64,000 nucleotides of DNA from Oscillatoriales cyanobacterium M59_W2019_021 (GTDB lineage: Bacteria > Cyanobacteriota > Cyanobacteriia > Cyanobacteriales > Geitlerinemataceae), in NCBI GenBank assembly GCA_015295945.1, contig DVED01000130.1, positions 1 to 64,000 of the forward strand, written 5' to 3'. This document shows positions 45,929 to 58,419 of the stretch, in pieces (position 1 is the stretch's first letter; each line of letters opens with the position of its first letter). The position numbers and the translations under genes were made by a program. The notes below the pieces were generated by a model that saw nothing but the letters and a program-made list of their open reading frames with translations, ran no database searches and was not told where the DNA came from.

Positions 45929-46669
45929 ATGAACGATCCGATTTTCGCTACAACCATGACCCTCGCTCGACCTCCGATAACTGCAATTCCCCTATTGGAA
46001 AATGGCGATCGTCTCACCCGTACCGAGTTTGAACGTCGCTACCATGCCATGCCCCACTGCAAAAAAGCCGAACTGATTGAAGGACAAGTTTATATGGCAT
46101 CCCCCGTTCGCGCCCGCAAACGCAGTCAACCTCACGCTGCCGTCATGGGTTGGTTATTTAATTACTGTCAAGCAACACCCGGTGTCGAACTGATGGATAA
46201 CCCGACGGTGCGCTTAGATGCCGATAACGAACCGCAACCGGATGCCTGCTTGCGGATTGAGGAAGGGGCGGGAGGGCAATCGCGCATTTCCGAGGATGAC
46301 TACATCGAAGGGGCGCCGGAATTAATTGTAGAAGTGGCAGCCAGTACTGCTTCTTACGATCTGCATCAGAAAAAGCAAGTGTATCGTCGCAATGGGGTGC
46401 GGGAATATTTGGTGTGGCGAGTTCTCGATGGCGCGATCGATTGGTTTGTTTTGGAAGAAGAAATCTATGTCAATTTACCCGTCGATGCCGATGGACTGTT
46501 GCGAAGTCGCGTGTTTCCGGGGTTGTGGTTGGCAGTTGCGGATTTGTTAGGGGGAAATTGGGCGCAAGTGGTGGCTCAGTTGAGTCTGGGATTGGCATCT
46601 GCCGAACATCGAGAATTTCAACAATCTTTAGCCGCAAAGCGATCGACAGATTCGACCGATCGAGCTTAA
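45929..46669 (+). CDS. Uma2-family (DUF820) putative endonuclease
   Basis: 246 residues from MNDPIFATTMTL. Typical of the longer Uma2 proteins: LTRTEFERRYHAMPHCKKAELIEGQVYMASPVR, PDACLRIEEGAGGQSRIS, APELIVEVAASTASYDLHQKKQVYRRNGVREYLVW. Second intact Uma2 of this window and clearly of another subfamily than the 32.2-kb copy. Confidence 0.9.
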   Translation: MNDPIFATTMTLARPPITAIPLLENGDRLTRTEFERRYHAMPHCKKAELIEGQVYMASPVRARKRSQPHAAVMGWLFNYCQATPGVELMDNPTVRLDADNEPQPDACLRIEEGAGGQSRISEDDYIEGAPELIVEVAASTASYDLHQKKQVYRRNGVREYLVWRVLDGAIDWFVLEEEIYVNLPVDADGLLRSRVFPGLWLAVADLLGGNWAQVVAQLSLGLASAEHREFQQSLAAKRSTDSTDRA

Positions 46670-46707
46670 AATCCAAGAGTCAGCCGCCCTTATCCCGGAC
46701 GATCCCA

Positions 46708-47700
46708 TCAAACCGGTAAATCCCGGCGAGGATTGAACGTTTCGATTTCCCGAAGCTTTTGGTACAACTCCCGTTCTCGAGGACTCACCTCAGCAGGAAC
46801 CGCGATCTCCACTTCCACCAACTGATCGCCCCGTTTTCCCCGTGCCGATAGATACCCTTTCCCCGACAGACGCAATCGCTGACCGGATTGCACCCCCGGC
46901 GGCAAGTTCATTTTCACCCAACCATCCAAGGTCGGCACTTCCACCGTTCCCCCCAACACCGCTTCGCTGGGAGAAATGGGTAACTGGCAGAAGACATCGA
47001 TGCCTTCGATGTGGAAAAAGGGATGGGAAGCAACGGTGATTTTCAGGTACAAATCGCCCCCATTCGCGCCTTGACCTTTGAGGCGAATTCGCTGTCCGTC
47101 GATGACTCCCGTGGGTAAATTGACCTCTAACGATCGCCCGTCCTCCAACCGAATCCGCTCCCGACCCCCCAAGTAAGCTTTTTCTAAGGGTAATGTCAGG
47201 CGAGCTTCCAGATCTCGCGGGACTGATCCTGGGGGAACCCTATAGGCGGTTTTGGTGGTTCTGGGGCGGAAGGCATCGGGAGAATCGACCCGGAGTCGAG
47301 ACCCTGGCGGCGGCGGTGGTCGATCGACCACCGTCGTTCGCCGATTCAACAAATCGTCCAGAAAACTTTCAAAAGTGGCGTACTGCTCGAACTGGGCATT
47401 CGACGATGCACCGTTGCGGACGTTGACGCGAACATTTCCCGGTCTCGGTGCGGCAGTGCGCCCGGCTTTTTTCTGCCGCCAAAATCGACTGAATCGATCG
47501 TACTGTTCCCGCTTGCTGGGGTCGGATAGCACCTCATACGCTTCGCCAATCTCTTTAAACTTTTCCTCGGCCGCTTTATTGCCGGGATTCAAATCGGGAT
47601 GATATTTCCGTGCGAGTCGGCGGTAAACTTGTTTGATGTCCTCTCCGGACGCATCCGGAGTCACGCCCAGCATCTGATAGTAATCCCGAAAGTTTTGCAT
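46708..47700 (-). CDS. dnaJ: DnaJ-family co-chaperone (CbpA-like, no zinc finger)
   Basis: 330 residues. J-domain (1-~70) with HPD in [11 protein letters not shown]; a G/P/N-rich linker; and two C-terminal substrate-binding domains ([51 protein letters not shown]). It lacks the CxxCxGxG zinc repeats. It sits downstream of dnaK on the same strand (79 bases, repeat-filled), so it probably serves that Hsp70. Confidence 0.9.
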   Translation of the reverse strand: MQNFRDYYQMLGVTPDASGEDIKQVYRRLARKYHPDLNPGNKAAEEKFKEIGEAYEVLSDPSKREQYDRFSRFWRQKKAGRTAAPRPGNVRVNVRNGASSNAQFEQYATFESFLDDLLNRRTTVVDRPPPPPGSRLRVDSPDAFRPRTTKTAYRVPPGSVPRDLEARLTLPLEKAYLGGRERIRLEDGRSLEVNLPTGVIDGQRIRLKGQGANGGDLYLKITVASHPFFHIEGIDVFCQLPISPSEAVLGGTVEVPTLDGWVKMNLPPGVQSGQRLRLSGKGYLSARGKRGDQLVEVEIAVPAEVSPRERELYQKLREIETFNPRRDLPV

Positions 47701-47779
47701 CGTTATCCGTAGTAGCTAGGGGTTTGAAGTAATAAGTAATTTTCTGCCGATTACCGATTACCCATTACCCATTACCAAC

Positions 47780-49765
47780 TTAAAACCAGTCATCATCATC
47801 GTCCCACGATTCGTCGTAAGCATTGGTTCGCGGCAACCGAGAGGAGATATTCTCCCTGGGGCGGCGTTTTTCTAGACCGTAAGTGTCGTCGTCATCTCCG
47901 GTCAAGGTGCGACGTAGGGTGGTAAAAATGTTCTCATCGTCGCCATCTAAAGAATATTCCGTGACTTCGCGATTGAGTTCGTACAGGGCATCTTGCAAGC
48001 TGGAAGTCGCCATATCCAACCCGCGATCGTCGTTACGCCGCAAACTTTCCCGCACTTCCGCAATCAAAGCCTCGATGCGGCGGCGCGTACCTTGGGCGAA
48101 TTGCAACCCGAAATCCAGGGCGGTGGTTCGCAGTTCCCGTTCTGCCCGGGTGGCGAGGGCTTCGGCACGGTTGCGCCGTTCTACCTTTTCCCGACGCAGG
48201 CGATCGATATTCGCATACTGCTCCGCTTGGCGGATGGCTTGAGCGATTTCCTGCGGAGTCAAGGCAGACGCGCCTTGAATGGTGACGCTTTGCTCTCGTC
48301 CGGTGGCTTTATCCACGGCACTGACTTGGAGAATGCCGTTGGCATCTATGTCGAAAGAGACTTGAATTTGGGGGATACCCCGAGGTGCGGGTGGAATTCC
48401 CACCAACAGAAACCGTCCCAGGGATTTATTATCCGACGCCATGTCCCGTTCCCCTTGGACGACGTGAATTTCGACTTGAGTTTGGTTGTTTTCCGAGGTG
48501 GAAAAAATGTCCGATCGCCGGACAGGAATGGTGGTATTTCGGGGAATTAGGGTTTTCATCAAACCGCCGACGGTTTCCAAACCTACCGATAGCGGCGTCA
48601 CGTCCAGTAACAGGATATCCTGTACGTCCCCTTCTAGGATACCCGCCTGAATTGCCGCGCCGATCGCCACCACTTCGTCGGGATTGACGTTTTGGTTGGG
48701 TTCTTTGTCGATGATGCTGCGGACGAGTTGCTGCACCATCGGCATCCGACTCCCACCGCCAACGAGAACCACATCGTCGATTTGGCGGGGGGTGAGTTGG
48801 GCGTCGATTAAAGCTTGCTTGACGGGTAACTTCAGGCGGCGGATCAAATCGTCGCACATGGACTCGAATTGACCTCGGGTTAGCCGGGTTTCTAGGTGCT
48901 TGGGTCCCTCTGGGGTAGCGGTGATGAAGGGGAGATTGATATCGGTAACGCCGACGCCGCTCAGTTCGATTTTCGCCTTTTCTGCGGCTTCGATTAAGCG
49001 TTGCAGTGCTTGACGATCGCGCCGTAAATCCAGCCCTTCCGCCTCCAGAAACTGTTCGGCCAGCCAATCGACTATTTTGCGATCGAAATCGTTCCCCCCC
49101 AGTTGGGAATCGCCCGAAGTGGCGCGAACTTCAAACACGCCGTCGCCGACATCCAACACCGACACGTCAAACGTACCGCCGCCTAAGTCGAACACCAGGA
49201 TGGTTTGATTATCTCTGCGATCAAGTCCGTATGCCAAAGAAGCTGCCGTCGGTTCGTTGATAATCCGCTTTACCTCCAATCCGGCAATCCGTCCGGCATC
49301 GCGGGTTGCCTGTCGTTGGGCATCGTTGAAATATGCCGGAACGGTAATCACCGCACCCGTTACGGGTTCTCCCAAATAGCGACTGGCTTCGTCTGCCAGC
49401 TTCCGCAGAACCATGGCCGAGATTTCTTCCGGCGCGAAATCTCGATTGAGGCGGGGACATTTTATCGCCGTCCTGCCGTTGGCATCTTGACGAATCGTGT
49501 AAGGCACTCGCTTAGAAGCGGGATTGAGTTCGCGGTACTGGCGACCGATAAACCGCTTCACCCCAAAAAAAGTATTTTGCGGGTTGAGAACCGATTGACG
49601 TCGCGCCATTTGCCCCACCAAGCGCTCGCCGTCTTTACTAAATGCGACAACAGAAGGCGTCGTTCTCATCCCTTCCGCATTGGCGATCGCGATCGGCTTG
49701 CCGCCCTCCATCACCGCCACCACCGAATTGGTTGTCCCCAAGTCAATACCGACTACCTTTCCCAT
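47780..49765 (-). CDS. dnaK: Hsp70 chaperone DnaK (divergent paralogue, DnaK1-like)
   Basis: 661 residues. ATPase domain with [32 protein letters not shown] and [15 protein letters not shown]; substrate domain with [19 protein letters not shown] and [19 protein letters not shown]. The C-terminal tail differs from the usual EEVD-like end: ~60 residues rich in Asp/Arg, ending [13 protein letters not shown], suggesting one of the secondary cyanobacterial DnaKs. It heads an operon with a zinc-finger-less DnaJ. Confidence 0.92.
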   Translation of the reverse strand: MGKVVGIDLGTTNSVVAVMEGGKPIAIANAEGMRTTPSVVAFSKDGERLVGQMARRQSVLNPQNTFFGVKRFIGRQYRELNPASKRVPYTIRQDANGRTAIKCPRLNRDFAPEEISAMVLRKLADEASRYLGEPVTGAVITVPAYFNDAQRQATRDAGRIAGLEVKRIINEPTAASLAYGLDRRDNQTILVFDLGGGTFDVSVLDVGDGVFEVRATSGDSQLGGNDFDRKIVDWLAEQFLEAEGLDLRRDRQALQRLIEAAEKAKIELSGVGVTDINLPFITATPEGPKHLETRLTRGQFESMCDDLIRRLKLPVKQALIDAQLTPRQIDDVVLVGGGSRMPMVQQLVRSIIDKEPNQNVNPDEVVAIGAAIQAGILEGDVQDILLLDVTPLSVGLETVGGLMKTLIPRNTTIPVRRSDIFSTSENNQTQVEIHVVQGERDMASDNKSLGRFLLVGIPPAPRGIPQIQVSFDIDANGILQVSAVDKATGREQSVTIQGASALTPQEIAQAIRQAEQYANIDRLRREKVERRNRAEALATRAERELRTTALDFGLQFAQGTRRRIEALIAEVRESLRRNDDRGLDMATSSLQDALYELNREVTEYSLDGDDENIFTTLRRTLTGDDDDTYGLEKRRPRENISSRLPRTNAYDESWDDDDDWF

Positions 49766-49910
49766 GATCTCTTACGTTCTCTCCTCGCGGATTCGATCGA
49801 ACCCCATTCTGTTCGGTAACACTACTCTATATTGTATTGACTTAACATTTATCCACAATTTTCTGGAGGAGTTCAGGAGTTACAGGAGCTCAAAACAGGA
49901 ATTGGGGGCT

Positions 49911-49987
49911 TGGGGTTTGAGGTTTGTTAATTGCTACGGGTACTTTGGCTTTCGCTCTCCCCGCGTCTCCGTGTCCCCCTTCCCCCA
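49911..49987 (-). repeat. Dispersed composite repeat, copy A
   Basis: Reverse complement of the unit at 54448-54533. Both contain CTGGGGGAAGGGGGACACGGAGA, GCGGGGAGAG, GAAAGCCAAAGTACCCGTAGCAATTAACAAACC and CAAACCCC. The two copies are inverted relative to each other and ~4.5 kb apart. Confidence 0.85.
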
Positions 49988-50015
49988 GTTTCCCCTGCTC
50001 CCTCGGTCTTCTCAC

Positions 50016-50252
50016 TCAATCGGGGCGAAAATTTTCCAAAGCTTCGTTGAGCAGATTTCTCATGTGTTCGGCGGCGAGTTTGATCTGCTGCTGGTAGTGC
50101 GCCCGATCTTCGGGATCTTCTCCGTCTTCGGTTTCTAGCAACTCCACCGACATCAAAATCGTGTTGAGGGACGTCCGAAATTCGTGAGACATCAGAGTAA
50201 AAAAGCGGGCTTTCAGCTCGCTCAGTTCTTTGGACGGTCCGCCTGGTATCAT
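50016..50252 (-). CDS. Stand-alone HisKA (DHp) domain protein
   Basis: 78 residues consisting only of a histidine-kinase dimerisation/phosphoacceptor domain: ELKARFFTLMSHEFRTSLNTIL (phosphoacceptor His; the usual Pro of HEFRTP is Ser) and a second helix HMRNLLNEALENF. No HATPase domain follows and no sensor precedes. ATG start with a purine-rich stretch upstream. It is either a truncated kinase or a phosphotransfer/dimerisation micro-protein. Confidence 0.6.
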   Translation of the reverse strand: MIPGGPSKELSELKARFFTLMSHEFRTSLNTILMSVELLETEDGEDPEDRAHYQQQIKLAAEHMRNLLNEALENFRPD

Positions 50253-52984
<2,732 letters not shown>

Positions 52985-53082
52985 AATAGTTTAATGAGTC
53001 ATCTGTCATCGGTCATTTGTCATGGGCAAACCCGACAAACGTAAAACGACGAATGACTCTAGCGACTCTTTCAGGCGCACGC

Positions 53083-54420
53083 ATGACCACACCTCCCCCA
53101 TCTGTCGATAACAACTCCCACGTTCCCCCCTCTGATCAGGTTTCCTCGTCCTCCGTTCGTTGGATTGCCAATCCGTTTGACGAGAACGATAAAATTGCAA
53201 TTTCTAACGGCATGACCCAAAAGAGTCCAACTCGATCGAACCCGAAGCCCCTGCCGTCGGCAACGTCGCCCCCACGATCGATCCAGCCGATCCTGAGCGC
53301 CCCCCGCAAGCTGATGCAGTGGTTGCCCGACTATCCCAGTGCCGTCGTCTTCGGGTCGATCGGGGTGATGATTTTGGGATTGGCGATCGATAGCCTGTGG
53401 ATGGGACTGTTGGGCGCTTTCGTGGCGTTACTGGCATCGGTCAAAACCATTTGGCCCAGTTGGAACCAACTGTGGAAAGAGTTAGTTCCCTCCCCTTGGC
53501 GAGCGGTAATCGTCGCGTTTGTGGGCATTATGGCATCGGGAATCGGCTTGCTAGTTCTCAGCGGTTCCAACCAACAAGCCACGCGATCGATCCAAGTCAA
53601 CTGGGATGCTGTCGGAGCCTTGGGCGAAATCGTCGGTGCAGTCGGTCAAATTTTGATCGCCCTGTTAGCCGTCTACGTGGCGTGGCAGCAGTACGTCATT
53701 TCTAAAGATTTGACGATGCAACAAAATATCATTACCCAGCAACAGACGATCGACGCTTACTTCCAAGGGGTCTCCGAACTCGCCCTCAACGAAGAAGGAT
53801 TGCTGGAAGATTGGCCCCAAGAACGCGCTTTTGCCGAAGGACGTACCGCCGCTATCTTCAGCAGCGTCGATGCCGCCGGAAAAGCCAAAATCATCCGCTT
53901 TTTATCCCAATCTCGCTTGTTAACCCCCCTAAAGCGCGATCGGCGTTTGGGACGCCCGATTCTCGACGGTCAAGGCGGATACGCCGAAGATCGCGCCTAC
54001 GGAACCCGCGTCATCGATTTAGGCGTCATGCTCGCCTGTGCGGATCTGTCCGGCAACGACTTGCGGTGGACGGAAATGAGCGATGCCAATTTAGTGAAAG
54101 CCAATCTGAGCAACTGCGATTTGGTGAAAGCCAACCTGGCGCGATCGATCCTCTATGAAGCCAACTTATCGGGCGCCGATCTCAAAGGCGCGCAGTTTTT
54201 TTACGGCACTGCCGAACAGGCAACGCCTCGCAGCCGCACCCAACCCCCCGACTACACGACGGGTAAGTGTACGGGGGCTGTCATCGAAAATGCCGACTTG
54301 ACAAATGTCCAACGCTTATCAGAAGCCCAACGGTATTATTGTTGTGCCTGGGGTGGCGAGAAAACCCGAGGAACCATTCCCGGCGGTTGCGACGGCATTC
54401 CCAATAAGTTGGGAAGGTAA
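53083..54420 (+). CDS. Membrane-anchored pentapeptide-repeat protein
   Basis: ~445 residues. Disordered Pro/Ser-rich N-terminus (~1-75), three to four membrane segments (~95-135, ~155-180 and ~205-225: AVVFGSIGVMILGLAI, GIMASGIGLLVL, IVGAVGQILIALLAVYVAW), a coiled-coil-like Gln-rich linker, then a cytosolic part with pentapeptide units (ADLSGNDLRWTEMSDANLVKANLSNCDL). C-terminal GKCTGAVIENADLT...CCAWGGEK has paired cysteines. ATG 53083 chosen; 53053 is also possible. Function unknown. Confidence 0.8.
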   Translation: MTTPPPSVDNNSHVPPSDQVSSSSVRWIANPFDENDKIAISNGMTQKSPTRSNPKPLPSATSPPRSIQPILSAPRKLMQWLPDYPSAVVFGSIGVMILGLAIDSLWMGLLGAFVALLASVKTIWPSWNQLWKELVPSPWRAVIVAFVGIMASGIGLLVLSGSNQQATRSIQVNWDAVGALGEIVGAVGQILIALLAVYVAWQQYVISKDLTMQQNIITQQQTIDAYFQGVSELALNEEGLLEDWPQERAFAEGRTAAIFSSVDAAGKAKIIRFLSQSRLLTPLKRDRRLGRPILDGQGGYAEDRAYGTRVIDLGVMLACADLSGNDLRWTEMSDANLVKANLSNCDLVKANLARSILYEANLSGADLKGAQFFYGTAEQATPRSRTQPPDYTTGKCTGAVIENADLTNVQRLSEAQRYYCCAWGGEKTRGTIPGGCDGIPNKLGR

Positions 54421-54447
54421 TTTGAGGAGTTGCAGGAGCTGGGGGAG

Positions 54448-54533
54448 CTGGGGGAAGGGGGACACGGAGACACGGAGAAGCGGGGAGAGTGAAAGCCAAA
54501 GTACCCGTAGCAATTAACAAACCCCAAACCCCA
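54448..54533 (+). repeat. Dispersed composite repeat, copy B
   Basis: G-rich module (GGGGGAAGGGGGACACGGAGACACGGAGAAGCGGGGAG), then the specific stretch GAAAGCCAAAGTACCCGTAGCAATTAACAAACC, then CCCAAACCCC. Matches 49911-49987 in inverse orientation. Confidence 0.85.
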
Positions 54534-54557
54534 AATGACCTATGACCAATGACCCAA

Positions 54558-54585
54558 CCCCAAACCCCAAACCCCAAACCCCAAA
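54558..54585. repeat. Heptamer tandem repeat CCCCAAA x4
   Basis: Four perfect CCCCAAA units followed by ATGACCT ATGACTA units; the second ATGAC unit is the start codon of the Gfo/Idh gene. Confidence 0.9.
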
Positions 54586-54591
54586 TGACCT

Positions 54592-55701
54592 ATGACTAAT
54601 CAAATCAACATCGGCGTTATCGGTACGGGTTTCGGTCGTGCCGTGCATATTCCGGGATTTCAACTGCACCACCGGACGCAAGTGGTGGCGACGTACCATC
54701 GAGATTTAGCCAAAGCGCGAGAAATTGCCGGGGAGTTCGAGATTCCCCATGCTTGCCAAACGGTGGAAGAATTGGTGGCACTGCCCGAAATCGATGCCGT
54801 GAGTATTGCCACGCCACCCTTTCTACATTACGAAATGGCGAAAACGGCGATCGCCGCTGGGAAACACATTTTACTGGAAAAACCGACAACCTTAACAGCC
54901 GACGAAGCCCGAGAACTGTACCAGATGGCAACGGCGAACGGCGTTGTGGCGGCGATGGATTTCGAGTATCGCTTCGTTCCGGCGTGGCAGCGATTGGCGG
55001 AGTTGCTGGCAGAAGGCTATGTCGGTACGCCGCGTTTGGTGAAAATCGATTGGTTGATGTCGAGTCGAGCCAATTCCGATCGCCCGTGGAACTGGTACGC
55101 TCAAAAAGAGAAAGGAGGCGGGGCATTAGGCGCGTTGGGTTCTCACACCTTCGATTACATCGCTTGGCTGTTCGGCTCCGTTCGACGACTGTCGGCGAAA
55201 CTGAGTACCTCCATTACCGAACGACCCGACCCCGCTGAGGGAGGCAAACTCAAACCCGTCGATGCCGACGATACGGCTTTCGCGATGTTGGAGTTGGCGG
55301 ATAGAACGCCGGTGCAAGTGAGTATCAGTTCAGTGGCATACGGCGGACGGGGTCATTGGGTGGAGGTTTACGGCAGCAACGGTTCCCTGATTCTCGGCAG
55401 TGACAATCAAAAAGATTACGTCCACGGATTCCGACTTTGGGGAACGAAAGCCGGAGAGGCAACAACCGAACTGAGCGTTCCCCAACGGTTGGAGTTTCCC
55501 CAAACCTATGCAGACGGACGGCTCGCTCCGTTTCTGCGGACGATCGATCGATGGGTGCAAGGTATTGATGGCGGGAAGATGCTGTCACCTTCTTTGCGAG
55601 AAGGGGTATACTCCCAACTTTTGATGGATTTGACGCACGAGTCGAGTGCGACGGGAAACTGGGTAGACGTACCCGACTTAGATGCGTTTCTGGCGCTTTG
55701 A
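54592..55701 (+). CDS. Gfo/Idh/MocA-family oxidoreductase
   Basis: 369 residues. N-terminal Rossmann domain IGVIGTGFGRAVHIPGF (~6-22), AVSIATPPFLHYEMA, the active-site-type EKPTTLTADEA (catalytic Lys), and the C-terminal alpha/beta domain GGGALGALGSHTFDYIAWLFG with the conserved His. NAD(P)-dependent sugar or related substrate; not predictable further. Start ATG lies in the heptamer tract. Confidence 0.92.
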   Translation: MTNQINIGVIGTGFGRAVHIPGFQLHHRTQVVATYHRDLAKAREIAGEFEIPHACQTVEELVALPEIDAVSIATPPFLHYEMAKTAIAAGKHILLEKPTTLTADEARELYQMATANGVVAAMDFEYRFVPAWQRLAELLAEGYVGTPRLVKIDWLMSSRANSDRPWNWYAQKEKGGGALGALGSHTFDYIAWLFGSVRRLSAKLSTSITERPDPAEGGKLKPVDADDTAFAMLELADRTPVQVSISSVAYGGRGHWVEVYGSNGSLILGSDNQKDYVHGFRLWGTKAGEATTELSVPQRLEFPQTYADGRLAPFLRTIDRWVQGIDGGKMLSPSLREGVYSQLLMDLTHESSATGNWVDVPDLDAFLAL

Positions 55702-55708
55702 ATGGGGC

Positions 55709-56362
55709 TTAAGCTTCTCGGTTCTGTCTGCGTTTGAGGGTTCCCAGCGCGCCGCCAACGGCGAGTACGCCTAGAATGGTGGCAGGTTCGGGAACGGAGC
55801 GAGCGACATCGGGAACTCCCAAAGTTAACTCGGCGCGAGACACTAAGGAATCGTCGAGATATTCCATCCGGAACCGACCGCCTTTATCGTTGAAGTAGGA
55901 AATGATTTGAGTGGGACTATAGTAGTCGAATAAGTTAATCTCAACGGTTTCCTCTTGTCCGGAGGTTAAGTTGGCAAACGGCTCGGTAATGAAGTCGAAT
56001 CCGTAGTTATTTCCGCGAATTCTGACACCATCATTATCCGATCCAAATGCAGGCGTTAGCGTCAAAGAGAGGAAGGCACTGCTTAAGGTGTCGGTAATGG
56101 AACTGAGAGTATCGGAAAAATCAAAGTCCCACCAGGTCTTTTCATTTCGACCGTCACCTAAATCACCGCGTCCGGGATTCATCCGTTGAAGCAGAAAATC
56201 GCCATTGTTGAGGTATTGCCGATCGGGATCGGTAATCGGTACGAGATCGGTACTGCCGACGGCTGTAGAAGTTAGGGTTGCCGCCGATGCTGCATGGGGA
56301 ATGAGGCTACCTGCGGCGATCGATACAACGAGCGCAATAGATAGCTTTTGGAAAGAAGCCAT
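55709..56362 (-). CDS. PEP-CTERM exported protein
   Basis: 217 residues from MASFQKLSIALVV. N-terminal signal peptide (ALVVSIAAGSLIPHAASA), a beta-rich middle, and a C-terminal sorting signal VPEPATILGVLAVGGALG followed by a basic KRRQNR tail, the substrate for exosortase. Probably surface or extracellular-matrix protein. It is tail-to-tail with the Gfo/Idh gene (7 bases). No exosortase is encoded in the window. Confidence 0.88.
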   Translation of the reverse strand: MASFQKLSIALVVSIAAGSLIPHAASAATLTSTAVGSTDLVPITDPDRQYLNNGDFLLQRMNPGRGDLGDGRNEKTWWDFDFSDTLSSITDTLSSAFLSLTLTPAFGSDNDGVRIRGNNYGFDFITEPFANLTSGQEETVEINLFDYYSPTQIISYFNDKGGRFRMEYLDDSLVSRAELTLGVPDVARSVPEPATILGVLAVGGALGTLKRRQNREA

Positions 56363-57040
56363 AGGCTTAAACCTCCGCAATCGGGTTGATATGAATTTGT
56401 AGAAAAACTAGCTTGTGCCAGCGAGTGACAGGCGTGTTAATGGCATGAAAACATCCCACAGCCAGACGATCGCCGATCGCCCTCGCTTCTATAGAACACC
56501 CAATCAAAAATTTCGCTAAAATCGGTTTCGAGTCTAACACGCGGCATTTTTTTTAGCTCGCGAATTTGGGGCAATTTACAAAAGGTTAAAACAGAAAATT
56601 TGAGAATTTCAATCTACCGATCGCTTGAAACGTCAATTTTCTATAGGTTCGCATCAATTGCGCCTCAACAATCGCAGTATTTCTCATTTAAAGATTCGAC
56701 GATCGGGATGATTTTTGAGAAAAAGTACTTCTGTTTGCAGGACAAGTCTGTCTAGGATAATACAGTTTTCTTTTTTAAAGATAATCGAGATTTCCGTAAA
56801 TTTACCGAGCCGAGATGAGGACAAGACCTTAGCAAATCCGATCGATCGACCTGTCAGTGCTAGGACTCGGAGTCAGGTCAATCGCTCTCCCATCGCTCGA
56901 AATACGGGTTTGGTTAAGGCGATCTCTGGATTTCATCTCACATTTATCCGTGGAATTGCCGAACTCTGTTGCGGGTGAAGATCTGTCAAATGTCCCAATC
57001 GATCGACTGGCTGTTGCTCCCTCTCTAAAGATCGGCTGTC
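56363..57040. other. 678-bp intergenic region, no clear gene
   Basis: AT-rich near 56500-56800. Two overlapping plus-strand ORFs in the track (56715-56978, 56857-57162) lack family features; the second runs antisense into the CDF gene. Nothing further recognised apart from a probable PEP-CTERM gene promoter at the left side. Confidence 0.4.
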
Positions 57041-57964
57041 CTAACGCTCTCCAGAACTTTCATACCCAATTCGTTCCGATTCGTAGTCTGGGGGTTCGAC
57101 GTGAATTAACACCCGTACGGGACTGTATCGTACCTCTAACTCGGCTTCTACCGCTTCGGTGATTTTATGCGCGGTTTCCACATCTTCCGCCGCAACGATC
57201 AAGTGCATTTCAATGAACACCTGCCGACCCACCAACCCGCGAGAGGCGATATCGTGGCAATTGACGACGCCGGGAACCTGGAGGACGAGATCCCGAATGG
57301 TTTCCGGAGCGATCGCCATTTCATCAACCAACCACGGAATATTTTGCTGGAGCACTTCCCAACCGCTGCGAAACACCAAGATGGCAACGGGAAAGGCAAA
57401 CACCACATCCAACCACTGATAGCCCAGCCACACCCCGATTAACCCGGCAATCACGGTCATCGAGATCCAGATATCACTCATGGTGTGAAACGCATCGGCA
57501 ATCAGGATTTTACTGCCTATGCGCTCTCCCTCACGCCGTTCGTACCACGCCACACAGATATTCACCCCCAATACCACCAGCATCAACCACAAGACGGGAG
57601 GAGACATTTTGACGGTTCCAGCGGCAAACAAGAGACGATCGATCGCGCCTTTGAGGATCTCAAAGCAGGCGATCGCCAAAAAAGCCGCAATTCCCATGGC
57701 TCCGAGCGCTTCAAACTTTTGGTGACCGTAAGGATGATCGCGATCGGGGTAAGGCGATGATAGCTGGCTGGTAAATAAGCCCAAAATATTGCTCGTACTA
57801 TCGGTGACGCTGTGCAGTGCATCCGCCAACAAACTCAGCGAACCCGTCCACCAACCCAATCCCGCCTTGAGTCCCAATACGAACAGATTGAGCAGCAAGG
57901 TCAGTAATAAAACGCGGCGAACTTGAGGGCGATAGTCGGTGTTCACAACCCAATGGACAAGCAA
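57041..57964 (-). CDS. Cation diffusion facilitator (Zn-type) efflux transporter
   Basis: 307 residues with six membrane segments and a C-terminal cytosolic domain (VPGVVNCHDIASRGLVGRQVFIEMHL). The two metal sites are HSVTD in helix 2 (LADALHSVTDS) and HTMSD in helix 5 (ADAFHTMSDI), i.e. HxxxD/HxxxD, the zinc-type combination rather than the DxxxD/DxxxD of Mn-CDFs. Antiporter exporting Zn2+ (or Co2+) to the periplasm or thylakoid lumen. Full length. Confidence 0.9.
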   Translation of the reverse strand: MLVHWVVNTDYRPQVRRVLLLTLLLNLFVLGLKAGLGWWTGSLSLLADALHSVTDSTSNILGLFTSQLSSPYPDRDHPYGHQKFEALGAMGIAAFLAIACFEILKGAIDRLLFAAGTVKMSPPVLWLMLVVLGVNICVAWYERREGERIGSKILIADAFHTMSDIWISMTVIAGLIGVWLGYQWLDVVFAFPVAILVFRSGWEVLQQNIPWLVDEMAIAPETIRDLVLQVPGVVNCHDIASRGLVGRQVFIEMHLIVAAEDVETAHKITEAVEAELEVRYSPVRVLIHVEPPDYESERIGYESSGER

Positions 57965-58010
57965 CTAGATCGATTGTGACATTTTTTTCGGCACGAGATC
58001 TCAGATCGCA

Positions 58011-58045
58011 AAAGAGAGCAATCCGTTCGGATTACTCTCTTTTTT
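58011..58045 (-). terminator. Terminator of tRNA-Glu
   Basis: AAAGAGAGCAATCCG TT CGGATTACTCTCTTTTTT: strong stem with one mismatch and T-run, located 3 bases after the 3' end of the minus-strand tRNA. A-rich on the other side, so it may also serve the opposite strand. Confidence 0.85.
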
Positions 58046-58047
58046 AA

Positions 58048-58120
58048 TACCCCCAAGGGAATTCGAATCCCTGTCGCCTCCGTGAAAGGGAGGTGTCCTA
58101 GGCCTCTAGACGATGGGGGC
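58048..58120 (-). tRNA. trnE-UUC: tRNA-Glu (UUC)
   Basis: 73 nt. Acceptor GCCCCCA/TGGGGGT with discriminator A (no encoded CCA), D-arm, anticodon loop CTTTCAC with anticodon TTC, T-arm with GATTCGAAT. In cyanobacteria this tRNA also feeds tetrapyrrole synthesis through glutamyl-tRNA reductase. Monocistronic with its own terminator. Confidence 0.97.
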
Positions 58121-58419
58121 TTGTTGTTTGAACCTTTATTAATCTAATCAATATTCCAGAAGTTGTCAACCCTCTGGGCAAAATTTTTTTTGAGCCATTC
58201 TCGTCTGGGAGGCAAAGTCCTCTCCTCCGAGGGCGATCGAGGCTGCCTCGAGATCTGGCAACGGCTAATTAGGGGAGCAAGAGGGACGTTGGACAATGAG
58301 GTGGGTTGCTGCCGTCGATTGGCGATCGCCTGAGAGCGACGCCGAAGCCAAGTGAAGGGTGGCACAATACTACTACAAGTGAACTCGATCGTTTTCATAG
58401 CCAACACGGATGAAGAAAG

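Noticed and set aside
56715-57162. Two overlapping plus-strand ORFs (87 and 101 aa)
   Set aside because: No domain, irregular composition, and the second runs antisense into the CDF transporter gene.
58144-58407. 87-residue minus-strand ORF beside tRNA-Glu
   Set aside because: Basic/Ser-rich random-looking translation with no conservation signal; treated as non-coding.
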